64,000 nucleotides of DNA, from contig NC_092327.1 in NCBI RefSeq assembly GCF_036785885.1, positions 12,480,001 through 12,544,000 on the forward strand. Direction: 5' to 3'. The DNA is from Coffea arabica (Eukaryota > Streptophyta > Magnoliopsida > Gentianales > Rubiaceae). Shown here piece by piece: positions 11,823 to 23,800 of the stretch; the first letter of the stretch is position 1, and each line of letters starts with the position of its first letter. The position numbers were made by a program, and so were the translations under genes. The notes beneath the pieces are model-generated. The model was not told where the DNA came from and searched no databases. It was given only the letters and a program-made list of their open reading frames with translations.

Positions 11823-12910
11823 CATCCTTTATAATAGAACTAGTTTTTTGGCTCACGCCATGCATGAGCTTTTCTGAATTGGTGCCTAGAATGTGTGATT
11901 TCTTGAAAATGTGGTAGTGGTGAGGGGAAATTTAGAAGGATTCTAGAGTAGGGTCAGTTAAGGATGAAGCAATTGGGATTGCTTAATAAAGGTAGGTGCA
12001 TTTAACAATCTTATGGTACCATCTAATAGAATGTCTACACTGATGTAGTGAAGAATGCACTTTCCTAGTCTGTGATTTTACAAAAAGATAGGTAGTTGGG
12101 TATCTACAAAATATCTACTAAAAAAATTAATTTTTTCTTCCAAAATTTTTCCTTTTAGATTTGCATACATATAGGGGTGTCATTCCTAATCTATATTATA
12201 CACAAGAAGGACAGCAGTGTTCCTAAGGATCTTGTGGGGATGTTGTTTTCCTCGATAAGAGAAGCTGCTCAAGCGTACATAAATGATGTCATTTTTTCGC
12301 ATTAATTCATTTCTTCAATGTTTAGCTTCTAATCCTGCTTTAGATTATAGGTGAAGTTATCTTGCCACAAGTGAAATTCGTTTAGCCAAAATGATTAAGA
12401 ATTGGCATTACGTGGTTGGATATAAGAACTAAACGAGTTTTGATTGATGACGCGAGAACCAAATACTGAAAAGCTTGAACAAAGGAATTAAAGAGAATGA
12501 AACGAAATGTAAGACATGCACATGAAATGAAGTTTGAATCTATACAAGGCACGAAATGATAAAATGAACTGCCTGCTGGAACACATAAATATCAGCTGAT
12601 GCAGGGAGATCAACATGCAACCAGAACAGAAATAAACACACTGAAACAACACTCAGTCAACTCAAAACGTAGGACCAATCAAAAGCACCAAAATTTAATA
12701 TTCTATGCTGCAAAAATAGAGTATACACAATACATGGCAGCAAAAATCATTTAAAACATGAGAAATGAGAGGGAAGAATACAAATTGTGAGAAGTAATAG
12801 TTAATAAGCCAAGACCAAACATAATTCATACAAATGAAGAATGCTAGCCAAGTTATGTCAAAAACTATAAACTAAACGCCAAAAAAGGAGAGCATACTCA
12901 AAATGAGCAA
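11823..12910. other. intergenic DNA, no gene seen
   Basis: AT-rich sequence between the giant retroelement and the first Mutator-type MITE. No frame of useful length, RNA gene or clear repeat was recognised. Confidence 0.6.
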
Positions 12911-12919
12911 TATTAAATT

Positions 12920-13693
12920 GGGATAATTTCAAAAACCTTCCTTGAGGTTTCTAAAAATTTCACCCAATGCCCTTAGGTTTTCAATATTATAATTATCTTC
13001 CTTAACTCTGTAAACTGACCATAATAACCTTAATTTATTAATCTTTTTCATGCAATTAAATAATGTGCTCCTAATATTGTACACATGGATGCATTTCACA
13101 CAATTAGACATTAATAAAAACGAAAACAAGATGCACTTGTGGATAAACAATTATGTCCTAAACACAATTTCAATATATTACAAATTAACTTTAGCTTTGT
13201 TTGGAGAATCTAGAGATGAATGGAAGAAGAAGTGAAGTGAAGGTTTAAGAAGAATGGAACTGGTGTTCGTACTCCAACATTTGAGGGATAGAATGTTATA
13301 TTAATGCAATTGATAATTTTTTTTAATTTAATGGGGGTTTTCCTTTTTTTAGATTGAGGTTTTAGAATTTGGGGACTGATGGTGGCGGTGGTCATGGAAA
13401 TAGTAATACTAATTTGGGAGGTGAGATTAAGGTAGGTTTATAGTAGTAGAGATAAGGGTGAAAGTGAGTTTGTGATTTTTTGCATGTTTCAATTATTTTC
13501 AGAATTCTATGAGAAAGTAAGTGAACTTTATAATTTCGTGATCGTATTTTGGGTTATTTATTCAAAATTTTGTCCATTAAATAATTTTTATTACCAAAAT
13601 AATAAATTTAAGAGAGATATATGTAATTTTAAAACTTTAAAGGTATTAAGCGAAATTATCAAAAACTATAAGGAATGTTTCTGGAATTATTCC
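12920..13693. mobile_element. Mutator-type MITE, copy 1
   Basis: The 774 bp element starts gggataatttc and ends gaattattcc. Its two ends form a diverged inverted repeat of about 90 bp. The 9 bp tattaaatt flanks it on both sides (12911-12919 and 13694-13702). Long inverted repeats plus a 9 bp duplication are typical of Mutator-like elements. No transposase is encoded. The family recurs at 13795 and 60446. Confidence 0.88.
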
Positions 13694-13794
13694 TATTAAA
13701 TTTGCATAGCGGAGGAGAAGCGCCAAACAAAGTGAGCAGAGCAACTTTAGTCCAGACCGATGAAAAAGTTCAAAGGTTTCGTCTTAAAAGTTAG

Positions 13795-14592
13795 AGATAA
13801 TTTTAGAAACCTCCCCTGAGGTTTCTGATAATTTCACTGAACTCCCCTCAAATTTAAAAAATTACACTTACCTCCCTTGATTTGATAGTTTTAGTAACAA
13901 AATCTTAAAATAATATTGACTTGGTCAATTTTTTAAATGAATACCCAAAAATTCTTTTGTGTAATGAGTTTTAATTTATTTTCCTATACAATTATAAGAT
14001 TATGTAGTATAATTATAAGGAAAAGGTGCCAAATTTTTCATATCCATATCTACTATTTGATAAATAACTATAATAATAATTTTATTACTATGATAGGATA
14101 CTTTTGATGATACTTTATAATGAATTTAGATTTATAAAATAGAAAAGAAAATGTTCAAATAATTCATTTAGAGTTTATGAATTTTTGGGGTAGTGGGATT
14201 ATCATAATTTGGTAGTAATTTTGGGCAATTTCTTTCAAATTTATTGTTAATTTTGATGCCAAAAAATAGAAAACAAGATCAGCAAAAACATTGTATTACA
14301 TATAAAATTAACTCGTCAAAAAAATCACTAGTTCGACATTCTGTTACAATAGAAACTAGAAGCAATAGGGGTAGTTTTACAATTTTATTGGCGAAAAATT
14401 AAAAAAGAAATAAAAAGGAAAAAGAATGAAAAAATAATTTTAAAATTTATTCTAAGTATAAGCATACCAAATAAGGGAATTTCATTAAAATATTTAAGGG
14501 TAAAATTGTCATTTTAAATGACAAGGGATGTATGTATAATTTTTTAAATTTTTAGGGAGTTTAGTGAAATTGTCAGGAAATGCCCAAGGTAT
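13795..14592. mobile_element. Mutator-type MITE, copy 2 (degenerate right end)
   Basis: The left end carries the family signature (gataatttt, aaacctcccctgagg, gataatttcact). The right end is its inverted counterpart but lacks roughly the outer 20 bases, and no target duplication is clear. No coding content. It lies about 70 bp from the broken 3' end of the PPR gene. Confidence 0.75.
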
Positions 14593-14662
14593 TGTGTAAA
14601 AAATATTGAAATGTGTTTTTAACAGGAAAGAACCAAATCTGAATATCTTCAGGTATAGTGAG

Positions 14663-15589
14663 CTATATGAGGATGCAAACAGAAGAAAATAATAGAACGA
14701 GAGGCAGATATTCCAACGTAGAAAGGGATCTTCTCGTTGTATCTATAGCTTTATCCATTTCATTGCTCCTTACCCATCCCTCTGTGAATATCTCCCAAGT
14801 TTTATAATTTCGACATCCACCTCTGTTCAATGAATAGATAAATAATGATTCAGCTTTCTTCATCATGCCATTCCTCATGTATGCGCCTAGAACAATGTTT
14901 GGCACCCTAATATCAATTGTCCTACACTGTGACTCCCACTCAAGAAATATATTTTCAGCTTCTTTAATATCACCAAGTTTCATCAAACATGAGAAGATGC
15001 ACATGTAGTTCGCACATGTGATTCTGCCCTTTACCCCTTTGCTAGCTTTCCAGAGCCGCACAACTTCATCCTTCCTGTTCAAAGAGGTATAGATTGTTGA
15101 CAAAAATAGATAACCAAGGCGATTACAGCTAGATAGTTTATTTTCTGCCTCTCTCAGTGCCCAAAAAGCCTGGTTAACTGCTCCTGATTTTTGGTAAATA
15201 TTTGCCAAAGTAGATAAAGAGCTCCATCCCATCACAACATTTTTGTCATGTATCATTTCTTTGTAAACCTCCTCAGCTGATCCAACACCCGACAGCTCTG
15301 CACATGCATTCATCCAAAGGTTGTACGATAGGACATTTCTTGGTATTCGATTTTGTTTCATCTGCACTATGACAGCGAGGTACTTTTCTTTCAAGCGATA
15401 CTTTTCTTGGTCTGAACCAGAAAGAAAATGTTCTTGGTCTGAACCAGAAAGAAAATGAGGGGGAAACAAAAGAACGGAAAACAGAGAAAAAGAGAGGAAG
15501 CAAGAGGAAAACAATGGTTGGGGAATAAAAAGGAATAAAAGAGGACAAACCACAAAATCCGATGAGCAGCCGTAATTTGGTGAAGACAA
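14663..15589 (-). pseudogene. truncated PPR (pentatricopeptide repeat) gene
   Basis: A 308-codon frame on the minus strand. From about residue 68 (YRLKEKYLAV) to residue 290 it resembles the C-terminal half of plant P-class PPR proteins of the At1g02370/At2g20710 group, helical-repeat RNA-binding proteins usually found in mitochondria. Typical 35-residue motifs are visible, for example around VLSYNLWMNACAE, WSSLSTLANIYQKSGA and VPNIVLGAYMRNGMMKKAES. Family members are longer: the N-terminal repeats and organelle-targeting part are missing, and the frame ends in hydrophobic residues where family members continue. Residues 1-67 are a pyrimidine-rich leader with a repeated SGSDQE block and are probably not protein. 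A MITE lies just beyond the 3' end. The repeat part has no stop, so decay is recent or a spliced upstream exon was missed. Confidence 0.72.
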
Positions 15590-15770
15590 TCTTCAAATTG
15601 TTGACCAAATGTTGGAGGAATTCAATTGGCACTTTTCTTTGTCTATAAACCAGAAAAGCAAAACGAAGGAGAAAGTAAGGGGAAAGAGAGAGAAAGCATG
15701 AGATTGTTGACCAAGTGGGCGGAAGAGTTGAATTCATGCTTTTCTTTGTTTGTTTTGGAAGAACACCCAG
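15395..15770. repeat. duplicated leader-like segment upstream of the PPR relic
   Basis: The block ttcttggtctgaaccagaaa is tandemly repeated at about 15405-15455. A longer unit containing gttgaccaa, gaattcaa and cttttctttgt occurs at about 15598 and 15703. These look like two rounds of local duplication of a 5' leader or promoter piece. Confidence 0.6.
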
Positions 15771-16615
15771 CAGGTAGACAACCCATTTTTGGCCACTGTC
15801 TCTAAAAGCTGTTCAGCTACTTGTTTGCTGCTCTTTTTCCACCGAAGAGAAGAGGAGCAGTGGAAGAAACGGGAAACAATGAAAAGGATAGGAGGATAAT
15901 TCGACCCAACATGCCGGAAATAACCCTTAACAGTGATCTACTGTTTTGAGGTGATGTTATGTCTGGTAGGACAAAGTTGTAATTAGATGGTAAAAGACGT
16001 ATGACCCTTAACAATAGTTCACTGTTCAGCCTAGAAGTTAAAATTTGGAGGGCATTTTTGACGAAAGAGATCTACTACAATTGGCTTCCTCTCCAAAAGC
16101 AGCCACGTGGATCAACGTGGGAGAAGAAGGCTTAGGTTTTTATATATATGTAAGAAAAGGAGATGCATGCCAAAAATGACGTGGCAATTTTCCTCCATGG
16201 CAACAAAAAGCAAAGGAAAAGATGATGGAGATTCGTTAGACGGCCCCTGCCAACAATTACATTAAACGGCTGCGATATGATGGATGTAGAAGCCCCGTGA
16301 GTCGATCGAGAGAAAGCTGGCCTGACCAAAATACCAATATCAACCCAAAATCATTGTAAAATGACATAAACACCCTCCCAAGCATGTCAAATCACAGCAG
16401 ACGATGAATCAGTGTTCATTCGGCCCTCAGTGGCTTTTATCTGCTCCCACCTTCACCCCAAAATGTTTGTTCTATTATCAAAGTTAAAGTAATTCTTGAT
16501 TTATTTTTTTTTTCAATGCTATCCCTACCTTTACTTATGTTTTATGTTAAATTTACATTAAATTTTAAATTTTGAAGGATAAAACCACTAATATCACAAT
16601 CAAAATATCATTGTT
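15771..16615. other. intergenic DNA, no gene seen
   Basis: Short frames only, none with recognisable similarity. The region separates the PPR relic from the MITE cluster upstream of the hydrolase gene. Confidence 0.5.
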
Positions 16616-16619
16616 CTAT

Positions 16620-17110
16620 TTAAATATGCTATTTTTCCCATAAACTATTTTTATTTGTGAAATTTACAGTAACATACCTTAAAAAGAACTTAAAAAATAC
16701 ACTTAAAAAATTAAAATAATTTTTAAAATTCTTTCTTTTTATACACACCACCACCATCCACCACCATTAACCATCAACCACCACTACTAGCAGCTGCCAC
16801 ACCCTTGTTGGGGAAGCGAGAGAGGAGGTGGCGAGGGAAGGGAGAGGAGGAGGGGGAGGGGAAGAGGAGAGGAGAGAAGATGAGAGGATTAGGGGAAAAA
16901 GGGCCGAGAAGAGGGAGGAAGAGAGAAAGGGGAAAAAAGAGAGGAGGAGAGAGGAGGGTGGCTGCGGTTCTAGGTGACAGTCGTGGTGGATAACAGAAAA
17001 TTTGGAACAAATTTATAAAAATATTTAAAAAATTTTAAATTCTAAAAACATTCAAAATACAACCTAAAAAACACTGAGTATAAATGAACCATTTGCAATG
17101 AAATTTTTTT
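16620..17110. mobile_element. MITE-like element with a purine-rich core
   Basis: AT-rich arms with the same vocabulary (tttacagtaa, aaaatattt, aaaacact) flank a CCACCA-type block and a strongly purine-rich stretch (16815-16965), closed by a GGTGG-type block. The same arrangement is at 32753-33485. Exact ends were not found. The long frames over the core on both strands are composition artefacts. Confidence 0.5.
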
Positions 17111-17131
17111 ACATACACCACTACATTAAAA

Positions 17132-17571
17132 ACCCCATTTGGCAAGTTAGTATTTTGGTGTTTGTCTAAAACTTTATTGTAACTTACTGTAAAAGTTGTA
17201 GAAAAAATTTTTGAAATGTGTAAATTTTTGGATATTTTGAAATATATAGTTTAAAAACTTTGAAAAGTTTTTTAAGATTACTGTAGTTAAAGTTGTCAAA
17301 AAACTTGTAACAGACAAACTTGACCAAAAACTTGGGCCTCGTTTGGCAAGTGAGTTTTTTGGATGTTTGTCTAAAACTTTACTGTAACTTATTACAAAAG
17401 TTGTAGAAAGAATTTTTGAAATGTGTAAATTTTTGAATATTTTGAAGTGTATAATTTAAAAATTTTGAAAAGTTTTTTGAGGTTTCTATAACTAAAATTG
17501 TTAAAAAACTTGTAGCAAACAAATTTAACCAAAAACTTGCTTACCAAACAAGGCCTTCTTGCCAAATAAGG
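17132..17571. mobile_element. MITE with a second copy of the same family inside it
   Basis: The outer copy starts ccccatttggcaagttag and ends cttgccaaataaggcc. The inner copy (about 17335-17555) starts ggcctcgtttggcaagtg and ends cttaccaaacaaggcc. Both share the internal blocks gtttgtctaaaactttact and gtagaaa-aatttttgaaatgtgtaaatt. Terminal inverted repeats of this ggcc-tttggcaag type suggest a hAT-like MITE; no clear target duplication was found. Confidence 0.7.
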
Positions 17572-17775
17572 CCTTTTTCTAAAAAATACCTCTACAGACA
17601 TCTAACCACAATATTAAAAAATTTTAAAAATATTTTGAAAACGTGTTTCTCATACAACAATTTCCCAATAATAAGTCACATTTATACATTTGGCACACAA
17701 AATTTTTCCCACTCAGCCGCTGTCATTGTCTAGCTACACCTTAATTTTTTTTTTTTTTTTGAAAAGAGCTGCACC

Positions 17776-17783
17776 TTTATATA
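17776..17783 (+). promoter_or_regulatory. probable TATA box of the hydrolase gene
   Basis: tttatata lies 111 bases upstream of the start codon at 17894, leaving room for a leader of about 80 bases. A pyrimidine-rich leader (ctctctctgctccgtcc and onwards) follows. No other upstream TATA-like site in the gene context is as good. Confidence 0.55.
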
Positions 17784-17893
17784 CATTCCAATTCCACTGA
17801 ATTATTCCTTGTAAACTCTCTCTGCTCCGTCCTCCGCACGCTACTCTCCTCTTACCTCATTTCTTCCGCTTCTCTCTTCTTAACAAAACATAA

Positions 17894-20800
17894 ATGGCAA
17901 CTTTTATTGCGGTGGCGGAGAATGGCAATGCGGAGGAGCCACCGGAGTCGGCGTTGATATTCCTCGGCACCGGTTGTTCGAGTGCAGTGCCAAACGCTTT
18001 TTGCTTGATTCAACCCTCTGATCCCCCTTGCCCTGTTTGTTCTCAAGCATTGTCTATACGACCTGAAATAAACCCGAATTACAGGTTTGTTGTTGGTTAA
18101 TTTTTTTTACTGATTTGAGGGATTACTTTCTGGGGAAATGTTTGCTGTTGTTAGTGTTATTGGGCAGTTGATGGTTAACTGTTATGAGCAATTTTTTATT
18201 TAGCTAATTAATTGTGCAGTCTTTGAGAGTTGGAAAATGTTGTTCGTTGGGAGTTTGATTTGGTTTGGATGGAATATTTGTCCCTTTTCTGTTGATTTTT
18301 TATTTTTGGCGGATCAGTTTAAGTGTTTGGTGGATAAACGAAGCTAAGCTTCTAATTGTCAATCGGAGAAAGCAAAAAATGTCGGTTTGGAAGGTCAATT
18401 ATATGATATGGAAGTGGATTTGAAAAACTCAGATATTTACTGCTTGGTATTTGGAAAAGAACATGAGGCGCAAAGATATTATTTTAGTCTTTTAGAAAGG
18501 AAAAGCAAGTAAATAATAATTGATTAACTGGTGGTTTTTCTTTTGAAACAGCAGCATTGCTATGTCTAAACGGATATGCGTATATGGCTATCTGCATGAT
18601 TTCCTCTTTGTTGTATGGCTGTTATTTCTATTTAGCTGTGGGAATTTTAGTTATGGCTGATGCTAAAGGTATGGCTTGTGTATTTTTAGGTGCAATACGT
18701 CTCTTCTTATTGATTACTGTCAAAAGGATGGTGAGCACAAATATATATTGATTGATGTTGGGAAGACATTTAGGGAACAAGTATTACGGTGGTTTACTTT
18801 ACACAAAGTCCCACGGATGGATTCTGTGAGTTCTCTTTCTGCATTTATACGATACTATAGTCTTTTTCTTGTTTCAAACCTTTGGTTAGCTTTACAATTA
18901 TCATGTTAGTAAAAAAAAAAATATATTTTCTGGTTAAGTAGAAAGGTTTGAATAGGTCAAAGAACGGACTTAGTTTGAAATATACTCTGTGTGAGTTTTG
19001 TAAGGGAAAAGAACCATTGATGATCTTGTGTGTGTTCATGGGAAATGAGATTCCCCATTGGTCTCTCAAAATCATTCAGATTCTTGTCACATAATCTATC
19101 AATTCTGTTTAAAAGAGATATAATTTTTGTCATTTTCCCCAGTTTGTCTTGTATCTTCTTGAACACATAAAGAGCCAAAATTTCAGAGGAAAATCTGAGT
19201 CTTCTGTAGCTTTCTCTGTTTTTTATTGACCCCACGATAGTGCTATTCTTGATGCATGTACAAATGGTAATAACAGTAGAATAACAGTGGCATCATTATT
19301 CTTTGTTTTACTTAAACATTTTATTTTATTGGAATTAACATTGCTAGATGGGTTGCTAAATTTTCTGGGTTACAATAAGCTTATATTCTTTTCATTTATT
19401 TTCCTTTAACTAAAATCTAATAGGCATAGATCTTAGCAAAGGGTTGCTTGAGGATTTCTTTCCATTATTTTTTTTTTCAGATATCTCTAGTGTTGGTTAG
19501 AATTAAATAGTTAGTATTAGTAGCTTGAATTCAACATAAGGGCATCTGTGGATGAAAACAAACAATAAAATTTGAGGTTGTTGTCAGTGAGAACATACAT
19601 CAGATCCTTATTATGGTTGTAATCTGATGCTGTTATCATCTCCAGATTATTTTGTCTCATGAACATGCTGATGCGGTTCTTGGATTGGATGATGTTCGTG
19701 CTGTGCAGCCATACAGCGCGAAAAATGACATTGATCCTACTCCCATCTACCTATCTCAACATTCAATGCACAGGTTCTGTATAATCACTTTTGTGTTGAT
19801 ATTTAGATCTTTTAACGGACTCAACCTTGTTTCTCTTCACTTACATGCTACTATTGAGAAAGAAAAAAATTAAAATAACAACAAATATAATGGTAAAGAA
19901 ATGCAATAGAAGTGAAAGGTTCTTTTACAACTACCTCGATTAATATGATTGGGTTTTAGGTTTTGGTTAACCTCTCCTTTCCATCAATTGTCGGTATCCT
20001 ACGTAGAATGTTGCATTATGTCATCACAGTCTGTATGAAGAAGAATTGTTGGAAAGGAGTTTCATTTGAAAACAAATAAAATCGTATTTAGGAGGATACA
20101 ATAGTCAAGAAACATAGGAGTGATTCACTTTACTACTGAGTAAATCAGTAAAGTGTTTTACTGGCTTTTTAAGGTGATAAAATGATTCTCGACTTAAGTT
20201 ACTTTGAATTAGCTTTCTAAACAGATGATTCTTGATTATCATGTTAGAAGTTGGGAAGGGATTCTTTGTCATGATAGTTTTAATGAGTTTAGGTTGTTCT
20301 GCAAGAGGAAGAGGCAGAAGTTTAGATGATCCAATCGGTGTCTCTTGCACTTCCATGGAGACCTATCCTTTGAACTACCACTCGTGCCTCAACCTAAACT
20401 TCTGCCACATAGGGCTTATACTATGATATCATTAGGCAGCCAGCTTTTACCACCAAGACTGCTACAAACAAGCATACAAAATTACACACTTAAACACAAC
20501 CTACACAAAGCAGCAAAGAAACCACAACCTGAGCCCTAACTTATTTCCAAGCTTGTCAACCTCAAATTTCTTCACATATATTGGCATCCTTAATTTTGTG
20601 TCCTGCACCAGCCCTTTGCAAATATAGTGGATCATAAACTTCTGCTTTGTTTTATTGAGGCCTGGAAGATATAGAATAAAGTTTTCCTATTTGGTCGGGA
20701 AGCAAACTTGATGATCATTTTGGCCTTTGAACTTTGAGTTACACCCTCTACCATCATATTTTAGATTTTAAGTCAACTCCTTCAGCATAAATTCCATTTT

Positions 20801-23800
20801 GCACCTTTGAACTACATACTCTTTTTGACTTTGGTCTCTAAATTTTAAATTGGGACACATCCCTAAACCATAAAACCAATCCTGTTTTAGTTCAACCATT
20901 GATAGAATGCAAAAAACTATTGCAATGAAATAAACCAAATCTTGACATGAAAGTAATATGAAGAGAACTAGAAACTACAAGTGTATGACACTCATCCCCT
21001 ATTTTGTTTGCATATTTTCTTCATAAAATTCAGCAAGCATGAACACTTGCACTAAACAGATGAGTGTTCATTTTTGCTGAATATTATGCAAGTAAAATTT
21101 CTGGCCTTTTGACTGTAAAAATTAAATCTTAATCTCATGCATTGCTTTTTAATTAGTAGTTTATTACTGAGAGTTTGTCTGCAACATCTTAATCTTCAGT
21201 CATCTAAGTTTTAATTTTGCAGTTGGACTAGTGAGACATTAATCAAATATTGGAAGTTCTTATACAATAGATTAAAAGTGTTGCAACATTTTACATTGTT
21301 GTGAAATGAAGTGACGGGATTTATGTATAAACTAGAATGTCAAGTGTATTTTAAACAGTGATGATGCAGCAAATGGGTAAGAAGTTGGCATAGATTTAAG
21401 AATAGTCACTATTGACTTGGTTCTCATGAATTAGTAATTTTTTACTGAAAAACGACATCTGGTGGAACAGATAACTCTAATTTAAGCTCTGACACATCAC
21501 TTGTCTTACATTTGTGACCCAAATTTGATACTACTTTCATTGACTGCATAATTGCTGATGCTTGGATCTTATTCCTTGGAACAGCATTGCCCAAAAATTC
21601 CCATATTTGGTTAATAAGAAACTTAAGCCTGGCCAGGAGATTAGACGTGTAGCACAGTTTGACTGGAAGATTATTGAGGAGGACTGTGAGAAGCCATTTG
21701 TTGCATCAGGACTAAAAATTATACCTTTGCCGGTTAGTTTTCTCTCATTTTTCTACTTTATATTCATATGCTACTACATACATAAAAATTATACCTTTGC
21801 CAGTTAGTTTTCTCTCATTTTTCTACTTTATATTCATATGCTACTACATGCATACCCTCTCATGTTTTTCTTTCTGGTTTCCAATTAGGTGATGCATGGC
21901 GAAGACTATGTATGTTTAGGTTTCCTTTTTGGTGGAAAAAATAGAGTAGCTTATCTATCTGATGTTTCACGCATTTTGCCAACCACAGAGCATTGTGAGT
22001 ATTGGCCATACTGCATGGACTTATTTTTATGCTTTACCATCTCTGCTCTCGAAGTTTCATAATTCACATTTACTGAAGAATGATCTGAAACGGTGGTGTA
22101 TGCTTTTAGATGAGCACAGAAAGCATCGTGTCAACTGCTCTCATGCCATTAAGATTGTTGTTGGGAACCAAGTTTGAACTGAAGTCCTTAAATTTTCGTT
22201 TTCAACTCCTCTCCCAACAACTTAGTCTGGTCGACCTTGGACCTTCTATGAATGCAACAGAAACTTCTGAATTTAGTTAGGAGCATAGTCTGTATTTTGT
22301 CTTACAGGGTAAATGGTATCCTTAGACAGGCAGCCTGATGTGATACTGCTCTGAGGTTTTTTCCAGACCCCTGGCATCTCTTTTTCCAAGAAAACTATCT
22401 CCTTCTGATTAAGAAATGTTAGTTTTATTGGAACAAGAGGTGTTATTAGTAACTTGGAATAAAGAATAGCAGGATGAAGAAGACCTTTGCAGTGGTCTAA
22501 CATTCTATAGTGGAAGAGGCAGACCCAAAACAGTTGCAATGGGTTACAGAAGGATGAATTGTGCCAATTATCATAAGAGAGGACTGTGTAAAAGTCCCTC
22601 CCGGTTATATCAAGCACATTGATCACCTATTTAAAGGAATGAACTAAGAATAAGATTGATCAGTCTTGTCATTTTATCTCATCTTGCCTTTATCTGCAGC
22701 AGCGGTTTCACTAAGACAGAGAAATTTGCTTTATTTTTTTTAGACATCTCCAAGGATAGTGGTGGACAGCTGGACCTCCTCATTGTGGATGCACTTTATA
22801 AGGTCAGTCTCATGCAAAGTCTTACTTTGGGTTTTGTAAATCATCTTTTATAGAAATTTTCTGCTTTTTAGTTTTTACATCTATTCAAAGACCTATTAGT
22901 TGGGGAACATGTCTATACCTAATTTATGTTTATAATCCTCCACTTTAGCTGGATAATGTCACCACTGTCTGTATTCTAGCTTTTATTTGCAGTTCTTAGA
23001 TTCTTTTTCCTTTTTTATTTGATTACATTTTTTGAAGACTATTGTGGAGTCTAAGTTCATAAATCTTCTTTTCCACCAAAATTTTACAAGCCCAATTCTC
23101 AGTATTGCCATGCAGAATAATTTCATAGAGAGCTTAGAAAGTTGAATTTTTTTTTTTTGTAATTTGTGGGAGTATTGTGATTTAACTAAAGCTTATTGGA
23201 CCCTACTTCTTTTAAATCTTTTGGTCATAGTTTTTTCATGTTCAAGGTTTCCTAGCTAAAAGTTGTCAACACAAAGCTTTTTAGCCATGTTCTCATCTCT
23301 TTGTCTGTCAAGATTACTTTTATCAACATGAGGAAACCTAAACTGGATGAGTTGGGGAGAACTTGAGATAGAAAGGAAGTACAAGAGAGGGGCCTTATCT
23401 GTATGCTGCATTGTTTAATTAAGTATGGTTTGTTTAGAAGTTGTGTGTGGTGTTTATGGCGGTGGAGGTGCTTGGGGGTGGCGATTACGGTAATGGCTAC
23501 CTCCCATGTGCTTCAATTGTAACTGGTGCAGGTTGTTGTGGTGATGGTCTGTAATAGTCAGCCTTATTCTGCTGCATGTAAATTTGCCAGATTACCATTA
23601 TGTTGGAGAGTTCTTGTAGTTGCACCTATTCTTTCTTTTACATGGTGTGATGCAGCCATAAGCTGGGTGGATAAGTATTGTCATCTTCGGAAGCTTAAGA
23701 ATAAAGCTAAGGGATCCTTTGCAAGCAAGAAGTTGTGGTCTTGAGTGATCTGCCCAGGGTGATTCCTGGTTCTAGTGTATTGACTACTCAATTTTCTGCA

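Noticed and set aside
16774..17010. Overlapping frames on both strands
   Set aside because: They arise from the purine-rich core of a MITE-like element; no start context or similarity.
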